The translations under genes were made by a program, and so were the position numbers. A DNA stretch of 64,000 bases from Streptomyces dioscori (GTDB lineage: Bacteria; Actinomycetota; Actinomycetes; Streptomycetales; Streptomycetaceae): the NCBI RefSeq assembly GCF_003024195.1, contig NZ_KZ679046.1, forward strand, positions 248,001 to 312,000, written 5' to 3'. The stretch's first letter is position 1; the number at the start of each line of letters is the position of its first letter. This document shows, in pieces, positions 31,602-39,607 of the stretch. The notes below the pieces were generated by a model. That model was given only the letters and a program-made list of their open reading frames with translations. It did not search any database and was not told the DNA's origin.

Positions 31602-33017
31602 ATGTCAGGCCAGCACAAGAGCTCGTTCGCGACCGTGAACCCGTATACCGGGGAGACGCTCAAGGAGTTCCCGGTCATCGAAGGCGGACAGGTCGATGCG
31701 GCGCTCGGCACGGCGGATCAGGCGTTCCACGCATGGCGGAGCCGGCCGATCGAGGAGCGCGCCGCCGTCGTGGGACGCGCGGGCGAACTGATGAAGGAAC
31801 GCAAGGAGGAGCTGGCCCAGCTCATCACCCTGGAGATGGGGAAGCTGATCTCCGAGGCACGAGGCGAGGTCGATCTCGCCGCGTCGATCCTCGGGTACTA
31901 CGCCCAGCACGGCCCGGACTTCGCCGCCGCCGAACCGCTCGACGTGGCGGAGGGGGAGGCGTACCTCGTCAACGAGCCCCTCGGAGTCCTGCTGGGCGTC
32001 ATGCCCTGGAACTTCCCGCTCTACCAGGTGGTCCGTTTCGCGGGCCCGAACCTGGTGCTGGGCAACACCGTGCTGGTCAAGCACGCCGGCATCTGCCCGC
32101 AGTCGGCGCTCGCGCTGGAGACACTGTTCCGCGACGCACAGGCCCCCGAGGGTGTGTACACGAACCTGTTCGTGAGCCACGACGAGATCTCCCGCATCAT
32201 CGACAGCCCGGTCGTGCGCGGAGCCTCCCTGACCGGCAGCGAGGGAGCGGGCGCCCAGGTGGCCGAGCGCGCCGGCCGGAATCTCAAGCCCAGTCTGCTG
32301 GAGCTCGGCGGCAGTGACGTGTTCATCGTCCTCGACGGCGAGAACCTGGAGCGCACGGTCGGCGCCGCGGTGGCGGGCCGGATGGCGAACACCGGCCAGA
32401 GCTGTGTGGCCTCGAAGCGGTTCATCGTGCTGGCGGACGTGTACGACGACTTCGTGGACGGGCTGCGCCGCGGCTTCGAGGAGCTGCGGCCCGGGGACCC
32501 CGCCGACGAGGCGACCACCGTCGGGCCGCTCTCCTCGGAGTGGGCGGCCTCCGACCTGGCCGACCAGATCCGCGAGACGGTCGACCAGGGCGCGGAACTC
32601 GTCACCGGCGGCCACCGGATCGACCGGCCGGGCGCCTTCGTCGAACCCACGATCATCACCGGCGTCAAGCCGGGCATGCGCGCCTACGCCGAAGAGCTCT
32701 TCGGGCCGGTAGCGGTGGTGTACCGCGTCGCCGACGAGGACGAGGCCGTCGCTCTGGCCAACGACAGCCGGTACGGGCTCGGCGGATCCGTGTTCTGCGC
32801 CGACGTGGAGCGGGGCCGCAGGGTGGCCGAGCGCGTCGAGACCGGCATGGTCTGGGTGAACCACCCCACCTCGACCCAGCCCGACCTGCCGTTCGGCGGC
32901 ATCAAGCGCTCCGGCTACGGACGCGAGCTCTCGAAGCTCGGCATGCAGGAATTCGTGAACCGCAAGCTGGTACGGATCCTGCCGCCGGACGCGGAGCTGA
33001 CCGGCATCGCGGGCTGA
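31602..33017 (+). CDS. NAD(P)-dependent succinate-semialdehyde dehydrogenase family
   Basis: This 471-residue aldehyde dehydrogenase oxidises a short semialdehyde to the acid. The general-base Glu is in LLELGGSD (near 243), the nucleophilic Cys in NTGQSCVASKR (near 277), and the cofactor and oxyanion segment is MPWNFPLYQVVRFAGPN near 135. Length and the early NPYTGETLKEFPV start fit the succinate-semialdehyde group. The ATG follows CTGGAGA. It stands alone with its own palindromic operator. It could also take alpha-ketoglutarate semialdehyde from the aldarate pathway, but it is 24 kb away and I would not claim that. Confidence 0.88.
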   Translation: MSGQHKSSFATVNPYTGETLKEFPVIEGGQVDAALGTADQAFHAWRSRPIEERAAVVGRAGELMKERKEELAQLITLEMGKLISEARGEVDLAASILGYYAQHGPDFAAAEPLDVAEGEAYLVNEPLGVLLGVMPWNFPLYQVVRFAGPNLVLGNTVLVKHAGICPQSALALETLFRDAQAPEGVYTNLFVSHDEISRIIDSPVVRGASLTGSEGAGAQVAERAGRNLKPSLLELGGSDVFIVLDGENLERTVGAAVAGRMANTGQSCVASKRFIVLADVYDDFVDGLRRGFEELRPGDPADEATTVGPLSSEWAASDLADQIRETVDQGAELVTGGHRIDRPGAFVEPTIITGVKPGMRAYAEELFGPVAVVYRVADEDEAVALANDSRYGLGGSVFCADVERGRRVAERVETGMVWVNHPTSTQPDLPFGGIKRSGYGRELSKLGMQEFVNRKLVRILPPDAELTGIAG

Positions 33018-33106
33018 CCGGGCCCCGGCCCCGCTGCTCACCGCCCGCCGGGGGCCTCATCCCCTCTGCCCTTGCAACTTTCGAAACCCCGACCACAGGA
33101 GTCACC

Positions 33107-33934
33107 GTGACCGCAGTACCCTCCCTCACCCTCAACAACGCCGTGCAGATCCCGCAGCTCGGCTTCGGCACCTTCCAGATCCCGCCGGAGGACACGCGCG
33201 AGACGACGCTGGCGGCGCTGGAAGCCGGCTACCGGCACATCGACACGGCGCAGATGTACGGCAACGAGAAGGAGGTCGGCCAGGCGGTCCGGGACTCCGG
33301 GCTCGATCGCGCCGACGTCTTCGTGACCAGCAAGCTCAACAACGACGCCCACGGGCACGACAACGCGCTCCGGGCGTTCGACCGCACGCTGGAGGCCGTG
33401 GGCCTCGACTATCTGGACCTCTTCCTCATCCACTGGCCGCTGCCCGCCAAGGGTGAATTCGTGGAGACCTGGAAGGCTCTGGAGGAGGTCTACCGTTCCG
33501 GCCGGGCCAAGGCCATCGGCGTCTCCAACTTCCAGCCGCGTCATCTGCGCCGACTGCTGGAAGGCAGCGACGTGGTGCCCGCGGTGAACCAGATCGAGGT
33601 GCACCCCTACCTCACCCAGGACGAGGTCAGGGCCTTCGGTGCCGAGCACCAGATCGCCACCGAGGCCTGGTCGCCCATCGCGCAGGGCAAGGTGCTCGAC
33701 GATCCGACCATCAACCGCATCGCGGAGCGGGTCGGCAAGTCACCGGCCCAGGTCACCCTGCGCTGGCACATCCAGCGCGGGGACATCGTCTTCCCGAAGT
33801 CGGTGACCCGGAAGCGGATCGAGGAGAACTTCGACCTCTTCGACTTCGAGCTGAGCGAGGGCGACATCGGCGAGATCAGCGCCCTGAACCGGAACGAGCG
33901 CACCGGCTTCGACCCGGACCGCTTCAACGGATAG
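33107..33934 (+). CDS. Aldo/keto reductase
   Basis: The 275-residue cytoplasmic NADPH-dependent reductase has the aldo/keto catalytic tetrad: Asp and Tyr in HIDTAQMYGNEKEVG (about 45-57), Lys in VFVTSKLNN (near 80) and His in LFLIHWPLP (near 111). The family segment GVSNFQPRHLRRLL is near 143 and the NADP-binding IVFPKSVTRKRIEEN near 225. It resembles the 2,5-diketo-gluconate reductase and AKR5 group. It starts with GTG after AGGAG, 89 bases behind the aldehyde dehydrogenase, so the two may be co-transcribed and act on related carbonyls. Confidence 0.92.
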   Translation: MTAVPSLTLNNAVQIPQLGFGTFQIPPEDTRETTLAALEAGYRHIDTAQMYGNEKEVGQAVRDSGLDRADVFVTSKLNNDAHGHDNALRAFDRTLEAVGLDYLDLFLIHWPLPAKGEFVETWKALEEVYRSGRAKAIGVSNFQPRHLRRLLEGSDVVPAVNQIEVHPYLTQDEVRAFGAEHQIATEAWSPIAQGKVLDDPTINRIAERVGKSPAQVTLRWHIQRGDIVFPKSVTRKRIEENFDLFDFELSEGDIGEISALNRNERTGFDPDRFNG

Positions 33935-33998
33935 GCGACGCGCGACCAATCCGGCCATCCCGTTGCTCCGGATCACCTGTGGAAGAGAGGTGAGGGCG

Positions 33999-34151
33999 AT
34001 GACTGACGAAGAGTTCGACGCATTGGTGGCCGAAGCCCGCCGGGAGATCCGTCAGCAGCACCTCGCTCCGCCCTCGCCGCAGGACCAGCGGGACAACGAC
34101 GCGTACGCCACAAGGGCCCGCCACACGGAGTTCGGCGCCTGCGCGCACTGA
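33999..34151 (+). CDS. Small hypothetical protein, 50 residues
   Basis: This short gene encodes a hydrophilic, Arg/Asp/Glu-rich protein (TDEEFDALVAEARREIRQQ, then a Pro/Gln/Asp linker), probably one amphipathic helix followed by a flexible tail. GAGAGGTGAGGG precedes the ATG at 33999. The frame is open from 33963 but the chosen start has the better site. It follows the aldo/keto reductase by 64 bases. No family was recognised and no function is proposed. Confidence 0.6.
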   Translation: MTDEEFDALVAEARREIRQQHLAPPSPQDQRDNDAYATRARHTEFGACAH

Positions 34152-34187
34152 CTCCGTCCCGGACGGCCACGCCTGTCAGGCGCCCGC

Positions 34188-34206
34188 CCCGTCACCAGGT
34201 GACGGG
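34188..34206. terminator. Bidirectional hairpin between convergent genes
   Basis: CCCGTCACC and GGTGACGGG pair around a single central base (a practical loop of five bases leaves a 7-base-pair stem). It overlaps the stop codon of the P450 gene and lies 36 bases past the small protein gene. Confidence 0.5.
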
Positions 34207-35430
34207 CAGGGCGTGGAGGCCGTAGATGACGGCGTCGTACTTGAAGGGGATCGTGTCGAGGCCGTCGACGGCGCGCAGTGTGGGGATGCGGCGGAACAGG
34301 GTCGGGTAGATGACCTGGAGTTCCATACGGGCCAGGGGCTGGCCGACGCAGTGATGGGCTCCGGCGCCGAACGCCTGGTGCCGGCGGGCGTCGCGGGTCA
34401 GATCGAGGTGGTCGGGGTCGGGGAAGACCGAGGGGTCCCGGTTGGCGAGTTCGCCGAGGAGGATCACACCGTCCCCGGCGCGGATGGTGTGGCCGGCGAC
34501 CTCGATGTCCTCCATGGCGGTGCGGCGGCGGCCGAGGTGCACGATGGAGAGGTAGCGCAGAAGCTCCTCCACGGCGGCGCGGATGACGGCGGGGTCGTCC
34601 GTGTCGCGGATCAGGGCGAGCTGTTCGGGGTGCTGCAGCAGCAGGAGCGTACCCAGGCTGATCATGTTCGCCGTGGTCTCGTGGCCGCCGAGCAGCAGCA
34701 GTACGCCCATCGTGGCGGCCTCGCGGCGCGTGAGTTCGCCCTTCTCGATCTGCGCGCAGAGGCTGGAGAGGAGGTCGTCGCCGGGTTCGGTGAGTTTGCG
34801 GCCGACCAGCTCGTCGAGGTACGTGGCGAGGTTGGTGTGGGCCGCCCCGCGTTCCTGGGGGGAGGCGACGGCGGAGACGATGGTCCTGCTGTTGCTCTGG
34901 AAGAACGCGTGGTCCTCGTAGGGGACTCCGAGCAGGTCGGAGATGACCAGGGACGGGATCGGCAGGGCGAGATCCTGGACGAGGTCGGCGGGCCGGGGTC
35001 CCGCCAGCATGGCGTCGATGAAGTCGTCGGTCATCTCCTGCACGCGCGGCCGCATCGCTTCGACGCGTTTGATGGTGAAGGTGCCGCCGATCATGCGGCG
35101 CAGCCGGGCGTGTTCGGGGTCGTCCATGCCGACGAAGCTCAGGTCGGTGCCGCCGGCGTGGGCGTGGGCCGGGTCCACGGGGCTGGGGAAGCCCGGCCGG
35201 GTGAACTCCGCACTCAGGCGCGGGTCGGACAGCAGCGCCTTCTGCTCGGCGTGCCCGGTCACGGCCCAGGGGGTGCTGTCGCCCCAGGAGCGGACCCGGG
35301 TGAGCGGTCCGTACCCGGACAGCGCCCGCATACCGGGGGAGGGGGCGAAGGGGCACTCGGAGGAACGCGGCGCCGGGAAGTCGGGGATGTCACGGCCCCG
35401 TGCGTCGGGGGTGGTGGGCGTGCTGGTCAT
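34192..35430 (-). CDS. Cytochrome P450 (CYP105/107-like)
   Basis: The 412-residue soluble P450 is complete. The I-helix oxygen-binding motif is LLLGGHETTANM near 245, the ExxR motif is in EELLRYLS near 285, and the heme-binding loop FGAGAHHCVGQPLA with the thiolate Cys is near 355. The N-terminus contains the usual FPAPRSSECPFAP and later DPEHARLRRMI segment. I chose the ATG at 35430 because GGAGG lies 6 bases upstream and this gives the normal start; the open frame extends to 35508. Its electron donors are encoded directly upstream. The substrate is unknown. Confidence 0.93.
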   Translation of the reverse strand: MTSTPTTPDARGRDIPDFPAPRSSECPFAPSPGMRALSGYGPLTRVRSWGDSTPWAVTGHAEQKALLSDPRLSAEFTRPGFPSPVDPAHAHAGGTDLSFVGMDDPEHARLRRMIGGTFTIKRVEAMRPRVQEMTDDFIDAMLAGPRPADLVQDLALPIPSLVISDLLGVPYEDHAFFQSNSRTIVSAVASPQERGAAHTNLATYLDELVGRKLTEPGDDLLSSLCAQIEKGELTRREAATMGVLLLLGGHETTANMISLGTLLLLQHPEQLALIRDTDDPAVIRAAVEELLRYLSIVHLGRRRTAMEDIEVAGHTIRAGDGVILLGELANRDPSVFPDPDHLDLTRDARRHQAFGAGAHHCVGQPLARMELQVIYPTLFRRIPTLRAVDGLDTIPFKYDAVIYGLHALPVTW

Positions 35431-35504
35431 GGTGTCCTCCAGTGGGGGCCGCCTCCGTGCGGAGAGGCGTAAGAGGCGTATGGGGGTGGGAGGCGTACGG
35501 CGGG

Positions 35505-36713
35505 TCACCGCGGGGCGGCGGCCGGTGCGGACCGGGACGCGGGGGCGTAACGGTCGAGGAGGTGCTGCCGGTGCAGGCGCGCCTGCTTGGGCATGTTCCA
35601 GCCGAGTACGGCGACCGGGCGGCCTTCGCCGTCGAGGTACCGTGCGACGAACCGGCCCTGTCCGACGGCACCTTCGGCGATGTGCACGGTGGCGCCGGGC
35701 GCGGGCAGCCCGTACACCTGGAGCTTGACGCCGAGCTGGTCGGTCCAGAAGTAGGGGACGGGGCTGTACGGGCGGTCCTCGCCCAGGATGTTCGCCGCGA
35801 CCAGCACGGCCTGCTCGGTGGCGTTCGTGCGGTTCTCAAGCCGCAGTGACCGGCCGAGGCCCTCGTGGTGGAAGCGGGCCACGTCGCCCGCGGCGTAGAT
35901 GTCCTCGGCGGCGCGGCAGCGGGAGTCGCACACGACACCGTCCCGCAGTACCAGTCCGCTGCCGGTCAGCCAGTCGGTGGCGGGGACGCCGCCGACCGCC
36001 GCGACGACGAGATCCGCGGGAAGGACTTCGCCGCCGGCCGTGCGGACACCGGTGACGCGTCCGTCGGCCGTCTCCAGACCGTCCACGAGCGAGCCGGGGC
36101 GCAGCCGCACCCCGTGCTCGCCGTGCAGCCCTGCGAGGAGTTGGGCGATGTCGTCGCCCAACTGCGCCTGCATCGGCGCCTTTTGGGGCCCGGCCAGGGT
36201 CACGTCGACGCCCATGAGGCGGGCCGTGGCGGCGATCTCGGCGCCGAGCACGCCGTCGCCGACGACCACGACCCGCTCGGCCTTCAGCAGTTCCTCGCGC
36301 AGCCGGCCGGCGTCGTCGAGGGTCCGCAGCACATGCACGCCCGCCGCACCCGAGAGACCGGGCAGCCTGCGGGCGTGCAGGCCCGTGGCCAGCACGACCG
36401 CCTCCGCCCGCAGCTCCGTCCCGCTCTCGGTGCGCACCGTGCGCGCGGCGGCGTCGAGGGCCACCGCGCGCTGACCGAGGACGAGTTCGGCGTCCAGGGC
36501 ATCCAGGACGTCACGGGTACGCAGCTGGGCGCGCTCGGCCTCCCAGGTGCCGGCCAGTACCTGCTTGGACAGCGGCGGGCGGTCGTACGGCGCACCGGCC
36601 TCCTCGCCGAGCAGGGTGATCCGACCGCCGTAACCCTTGCGGCGCAGACTCTCCGTGACGGCCAGACCCGCGGCGCTCGCCCCGACGACGAGCACGTCGG
36701 ACGGCGCGCTCAC
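35505..36713 (-). CDS. FAD-dependent ferredoxin reductase
   Basis: This 402-residue flavoprotein transfers electrons from NAD(P)H to the ferredoxin encoded just before it. The FAD-binding motif is DVLVVGASAAGLAVTESLR at residues 6-24, the NAD-binding motif VVVVGDGVLGAEIAATA near 145, and the second FAD motif EDIYAAGDVARFHHEG near 268. The C-terminal reductase domain ends ...NMPKQARLHRQHLLD. It starts with GTG at 36713, overlapping the ferredoxin stop (GTGA), and lies 74 bases before the P450 gene. The order ferredoxin, reductase, P450 makes a full class I redox chain. Confidence 0.93.
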   Translation of the reverse strand: MSAPSDVLVVGASAAGLAVTESLRRKGYGGRITLLGEEAGAPYDRPPLSKQVLAGTWEAERAQLRTRDVLDALDAELVLGQRAVALDAAARTVRTESGTELRAEAVVLATGLHARRLPGLSGAAGVHVLRTLDDAGRLREELLKAERVVVVGDGVLGAEIAATARLMGVDVTLAGPQKAPMQAQLGDDIAQLLAGLHGEHGVRLRPGSLVDGLETADGRVTGVRTAGGEVLPADLVVAAVGGVPATDWLTGSGLVLRDGVVCDSRCRAAEDIYAAGDVARFHHEGLGRSLRLENRTNATEQAVLVAANILGEDRPYSPVPYFWTDQLGVKLQVYGLPAPGATVHIAEGAVGQGRFVARYLDGEGRPVAVLGWNMPKQARLHRQHLLDRYAPASRSAPAAAPR

Positions 36714-36910
36714 GCGTCCTCGTGCAGGTGGATGGCGGCGGCCGGGCAGACGCCCGCGGACTCGCGGGCTCCCTCGTACTGGTCGGCGGCGGGCGCGGCG
36801 TCGAGCAGGACCACGATCCCGTCCTCGTCCCGCTGGTCGAACACCTCGGGCGCGATCACGACGCACTGGCCGGCACCGCAGCACTTCTCCTCGTCGACGG
36901 TGATCCTCAT
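36710..36910 (-). CDS. [3Fe-4S]-type P450 ferredoxin
   Basis: This 66-residue protein is the electron carrier for the P450. The cluster ligands are in EEKCCGAGQCVVIAP (Cys10 and Cys16, with an extra Cys11) and the late ESAGVCPAAAI, a three-Cys pattern like other Streptomyces P450 ferredoxins, rather than a four-Cys CxxCxxC cluster. The length is normal. The ATG at 36910 is preceded by AGGAGACAGC. It is the first enzyme gene after the TetR regulator, 67 bases away on the same strand. Confidence 0.93.
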   Translation of the reverse strand: MRITVDEEKCCGAGQCVVIAPEVFDQRDEDGIVVLLDAAPAADQYEGARESAGVCPAAAIHLHEDA

Positions 36911-36977
36911 GCTGTCTCCTCTGCTGGGTGTGTCCCTCGGTCGGCTCTGCCGGACGGACCGGCCCCGGAGGGCCGGT

Positions 36978-37682
36978 TCAGTGGGGTGTGGTGGGCGCGG
37001 CGAGCAGTCCCACCAGCGCGTCCTCCAGGGCGTCCGCGGTGCGTTCCCAGGTCGTGCCGGGCTCGGCCGCGGCCTCGGCCAGGGTGCGTTCGCGCTCCGC
37101 GCAGACATGGGTGATCAGATGGCGGGCCATCTCGGCGCGCAGGGGGCGCATCTCGGGCGGCACGATGTCGTACAGGCAGCGGCCCAGTCCCTGAAGGGTG
37201 CGGCGCAGGCTGTCGCGGGTGAGCGACTCGTCCTCCACCAGCGTCCGCATCAGCGGGTCGGTCATCACCTGCGCGGCGAACCGCGCGTGCCAGGAGGGGA
37301 CACCGAGGGCCGCATGGTGCTCGGTCACCGGACGCAGCAGGCAGCGCACCCAGTCCCGTAGGTCGGAACTGTCTCCGGCCGCCTCCACATAGTGCGTGCG
37401 GAGCGTGTCGACCTGGCTGCCGTGCCGGGTCATGATGGCCCGTACGAGCGTCGCCTTGCTGCCGAAGTGATAGCTGACGGCGGTGGTGTTCCCCTGCCCG
37501 GCCGCCTCGCCGATCTGCCGGTTGGAGACGTTCGACAGTCCGTGCTCGGCGTAGAGCCGCTCGGCCGCCGCCATGATGGCCTCGCGGGTGTCGGCGCCGC
37601 GGCCGGTGCGGGACTGGACGCTGTCCACCGTGCCACCGGCGCCGCCCGCCGCGGCCGGTCGCGTCCTGTGCGTGTCACCCAT
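36978..37682 (-). CDS. TetR-family regulator of the P450 operon
   Basis: The 234-residue regulator has an extended Ala/Gly/Arg N-terminus, then a TetR helix-turn-helix at about 45-80 (EAIMAAAERLYAEHGLSNVS, then IGEAAGQGNTTAVSYHF). The helical ligand domain ends ALEDALVGLLAAP. The ATG at 37682 follows GAGGAGG. It is the first gene of the P450 set and should repress it together with itself through the palindrome at 37733-37754. The ligand is likely the P450 substrate or a related hydrophobic compound, by analogy with similar sets. Confidence 0.9.
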   Translation of the reverse strand: MGDTHRTRPAAAGGAGGTVDSVQSRTGRGADTREAIMAAAERLYAEHGLSNVSNRQIGEAAGQGNTTAVSYHFGSKATLVRAIMTRHGSQVDTLRTHYVEAAGDSSDLRDWVRCLLRPVTEHHAALGVPSWHARFAAQVMTDPLMRTLVEDESLTRDSLRRTLQGLGRCLYDIVPPEMRPLRAEMARHLITHVCAERERTLAEAAAEPGTTWERTADALEDALVGLLAAPTTPH

Positions 37683-37732
37683 GTCAGCCTCCTCGAACCG
37701 GCGTTCCCGATCACTAGACATCGGCTCGTCGA

Positions 37733-37754
37733 TTAAGTCAACCGACTGACTTAA
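37733..37754. promoter_or_regulatory. Probable TetR operator
   Basis: TTAAGTCA and TGACTTAA form a perfect 8-base inverted repeat with a 6-base centre, 51 bases upstream of the TetR start codon. It is the most AT-rich stretch nearby and lies between divergent genes, so it may also affect the phosphatase gene at 37905. Confidence 0.7.
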
Positions 37755-37904
37755 ATGAGGCGGGTGCATTGTCCGGTACCAGCGGAGGCAATGTCGGAGG
37801 TATCGCGAAATACGGTCCGTAGTCATATGCCGTCGGTAATCTGCGGGTCTCCTGCTGCCGAGTGGATGGGATGAGGGGGATCCGCTCCGGCGGGTTCCGA
37901 ACCG

Positions 37905-39602
37905 ATGGTCTCCTTGCCGGAGCAGAAGAGCACCCGTGGTCCGGAACGGAAGAGCACCCGTGGTCCGGAGCAGAAGAGCACCCGTGGTGTGGTCCCTGCC
38001 GCGCGGGGCTGCGAACCGTTTCCAGCGGTCACGGTGGACGCGTCCGGCATCGTGCTGTCCCACAACGCGCAGGCCGCCGCTCTGCTGGCACGGGTCGCCG
38101 TCGGTGTGGCGCTGGGCGAGGCCGCGCCCGCCTGGCTGACCGAGGCCCACCTGCGGCGGGCCGGCGGCGCGGGGGAGGAGCCGCCGGCGTGGGCGGAGGG
38201 CCGGATCGGCGCGCACCGGGTGACGGCACTCGCCGTACCGGGCGCGGACGGTGCGGTGACCTGGTGGCTGGTCGGCGGGAACGCTCCGGCGAGTACCGCG
38301 CGGGAGCCGGCGCGTGAGCGGGTGCGAGCCGGACTGCTGCAGGAGCTCTCCTCCGAACTGCTCGCCTCGCCGGACGTCGACCGCTGCACGGCGATGACCG
38401 CGCAACGGGCCGCCCGGCATCTGGCGGACGCGGCGGTCGTCGTCGGGACGGGCGACGGACGCACCTTCCCCGTGACGCGGTGCACCGCCGACGGTCCCGT
38501 GGCGCAGCAGAGGATCGCCCTGGATCCCGGGCAACTGCCGGGTCTGGAAGAGGCGTTGCAGGGGCTGCCCGCGGTGTCCTCCCGCTGGATCGATCCCCGC
38601 CAGGTGCCGTCCTGGGCGGTACCCGAGGGCTTCGTGGGCGGCGTCGCCGACATCGGTTCGGTCGTCGTGGTGCCCTTGCCGGGCCACGGTGTGCCGACCG
38701 GCTGCCTCGTCCTGCTGCGCCGCCGCCGGGACGCCGGATTCACCCCCGCCGAGGAGTCCTTCGCCCAGCTCTTCGCCGCACGCGCGGGAGCCGCCCTGTC
38801 CGTGGCCCGCGACCACACCCGCCGGGCGCGCAGCACCGAGGTGCTGACGCGCGACCTGCTGCCGCCCGCACTCGGCCGGGTGCACGGCATCTGCTTCTCC
38901 GGCGGCTACCGCGCCTCGGTGGCGGGCGAACTCGTCGGCGGCGACTTCTACGACCTGTACCCGGCCGGCACACCGGAGGCCGAGACCGTCGCGGTCCTGG
39001 GTGACGTGTGTGGCAAAGGGCTGGAAGCCGCGGTCGTGGCCGGCCGGGTTCGCAACGTACTGCAGGCGCTCCTTCCCTTCGCCGCCGACCACACCCGCCT
39101 GCTGACCCTCCTCAACGGCGCACTGCTGTCCTCGTGCCGGACCCCTTTCGTGACCCTGGTCCTGGTCACCGCCGTGCGCCAGGACGCGCGGGTGCGACTG
39201 CGCATCTCCAGCGCGGGCCATCCCGCCCCGCTCCTCGTGCGCCTCACCGGCCGGGTGGAGGAGGTCCGCGCCTGCGGCTCGCTGATCGGCGTGTTCGCCG
39301 ACATCGAGTTCAGGACCGCCGAAGTCGCTCTGCAGCCCGGTGAGACCTGCCTGCTGTACTCCGACGGAATAACCGAAGCGCGCGGCGGGCCGCTGGGTGA
39401 CGTGATGTTCAGCGAGGAAAGGCTGCGCGCCGTACTGGCCCAGTGCGCCGGAATGCCGGCCGAAGCGGTCACCGAACGCGTGCAGATGATCGTCGCCCAG
39501 TGGGTGGGGCAGGGCCCGCACGACGACATGGCCGTCCTGGCGATCGGCGCGCCCCGCGACCGCCGTCCGACGACCGTGCACGAACCCACCGGAGGAAGGT
39601 GA
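37905..39602 (+). CDS. SpoIIE/PP2C-type protein phosphatase with PAS- and GAF-like regions
   Basis: The 565-residue protein is a serine/threonine phosphatase that would dephosphorylate an anti-sigma-factor antagonist. The N-terminus carries an octapeptide repeat (EQKSTRGP, three copies), followed by a PAS-like segment (about 40-110) and a GAF-like domain (about 140-300). The PPM catalytic domain (about 320-550) contains ELVGGDFYDLYP, LGDVCGKGLEAA, SSAGHPAPLLV, LYSDGITEARGG and GPHDDMAVLAI, so the metal-binding Asp residues are present. No HATPase domain is attached, unlike many Streptomyces members. No strong ribosome-binding site precedes ATG 37905, so the start is uncertain. The stop is 5 bases before the cobalamin-protein gene, which suggests joint function. 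Confidence 0.88.
   Translation: MVSLPEQKSTRGPERKSTRGPEQKSTRGVVPAARGCEPFPAVTVDASGIVLSHNAQAAALLARVAVGVALGEAAPAWLTEAHLRRAGGAGEEPPAWAEGRIGAHRVTALAVPGADGAVTWWLVGGNAPASTAREPARERVRAGLLQELSSELLASPDVDRCTAMTAQRAARHLADAAVVVGTGDGRTFPVTRCTADGPVAQQRIALDPGQLPGLEEALQGLPAVSSRWIDPRQVPSWAVPEGFVGGVADIGSVVVVPLPGHGVPTGCLVLLRRRRDAGFTPAEESFAQLFAARAGAALSVARDHTRRARSTEVLTRDLLPPALGRVHGICFSGGYRASVAGELVGGDFYDLYPAGTPEAETVAVLGDVCGKGLEAAVVAGRVRNVLQALLPFAADHTRLLTLLNGALLSSCRTPFVTLVLVTAVRQDARVRLRISSAGHPAPLLVRLTGRVEEVRACGSLIGVFADIEFRTAEVALQPGETCLLYSDGITEARGGPLGDVMFSEERLRAVLAQCAGMPAEAVTERVQMIVAQWVGQGPHDDMAVLAIGAPRDRRPTTVHEPTGGR
37920..37988 (+). repeat. 24-base in-frame tandem repeat at the phosphatase N-terminus
   Basis: Units 37920-37943, 37944-37967 and 37968-37988 (the last incomplete) share the core AAGAGCACCCGTGGT and encode E(Q/R)KSTRGP. 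The repeat directly follows the assigned start codon. Confidence 0.85.
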
Positions 39603-39607
39603 ACCAC

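Noticed and set aside
31602..33017. Assignment as the ketoglutarate semialdehyde dehydrogenase of the aldarate pathway
   Set aside because: It is about 24 kb from the aldarate genes and its start and motifs fit the succinate-semialdehyde group better; pathway membership would be speculation.
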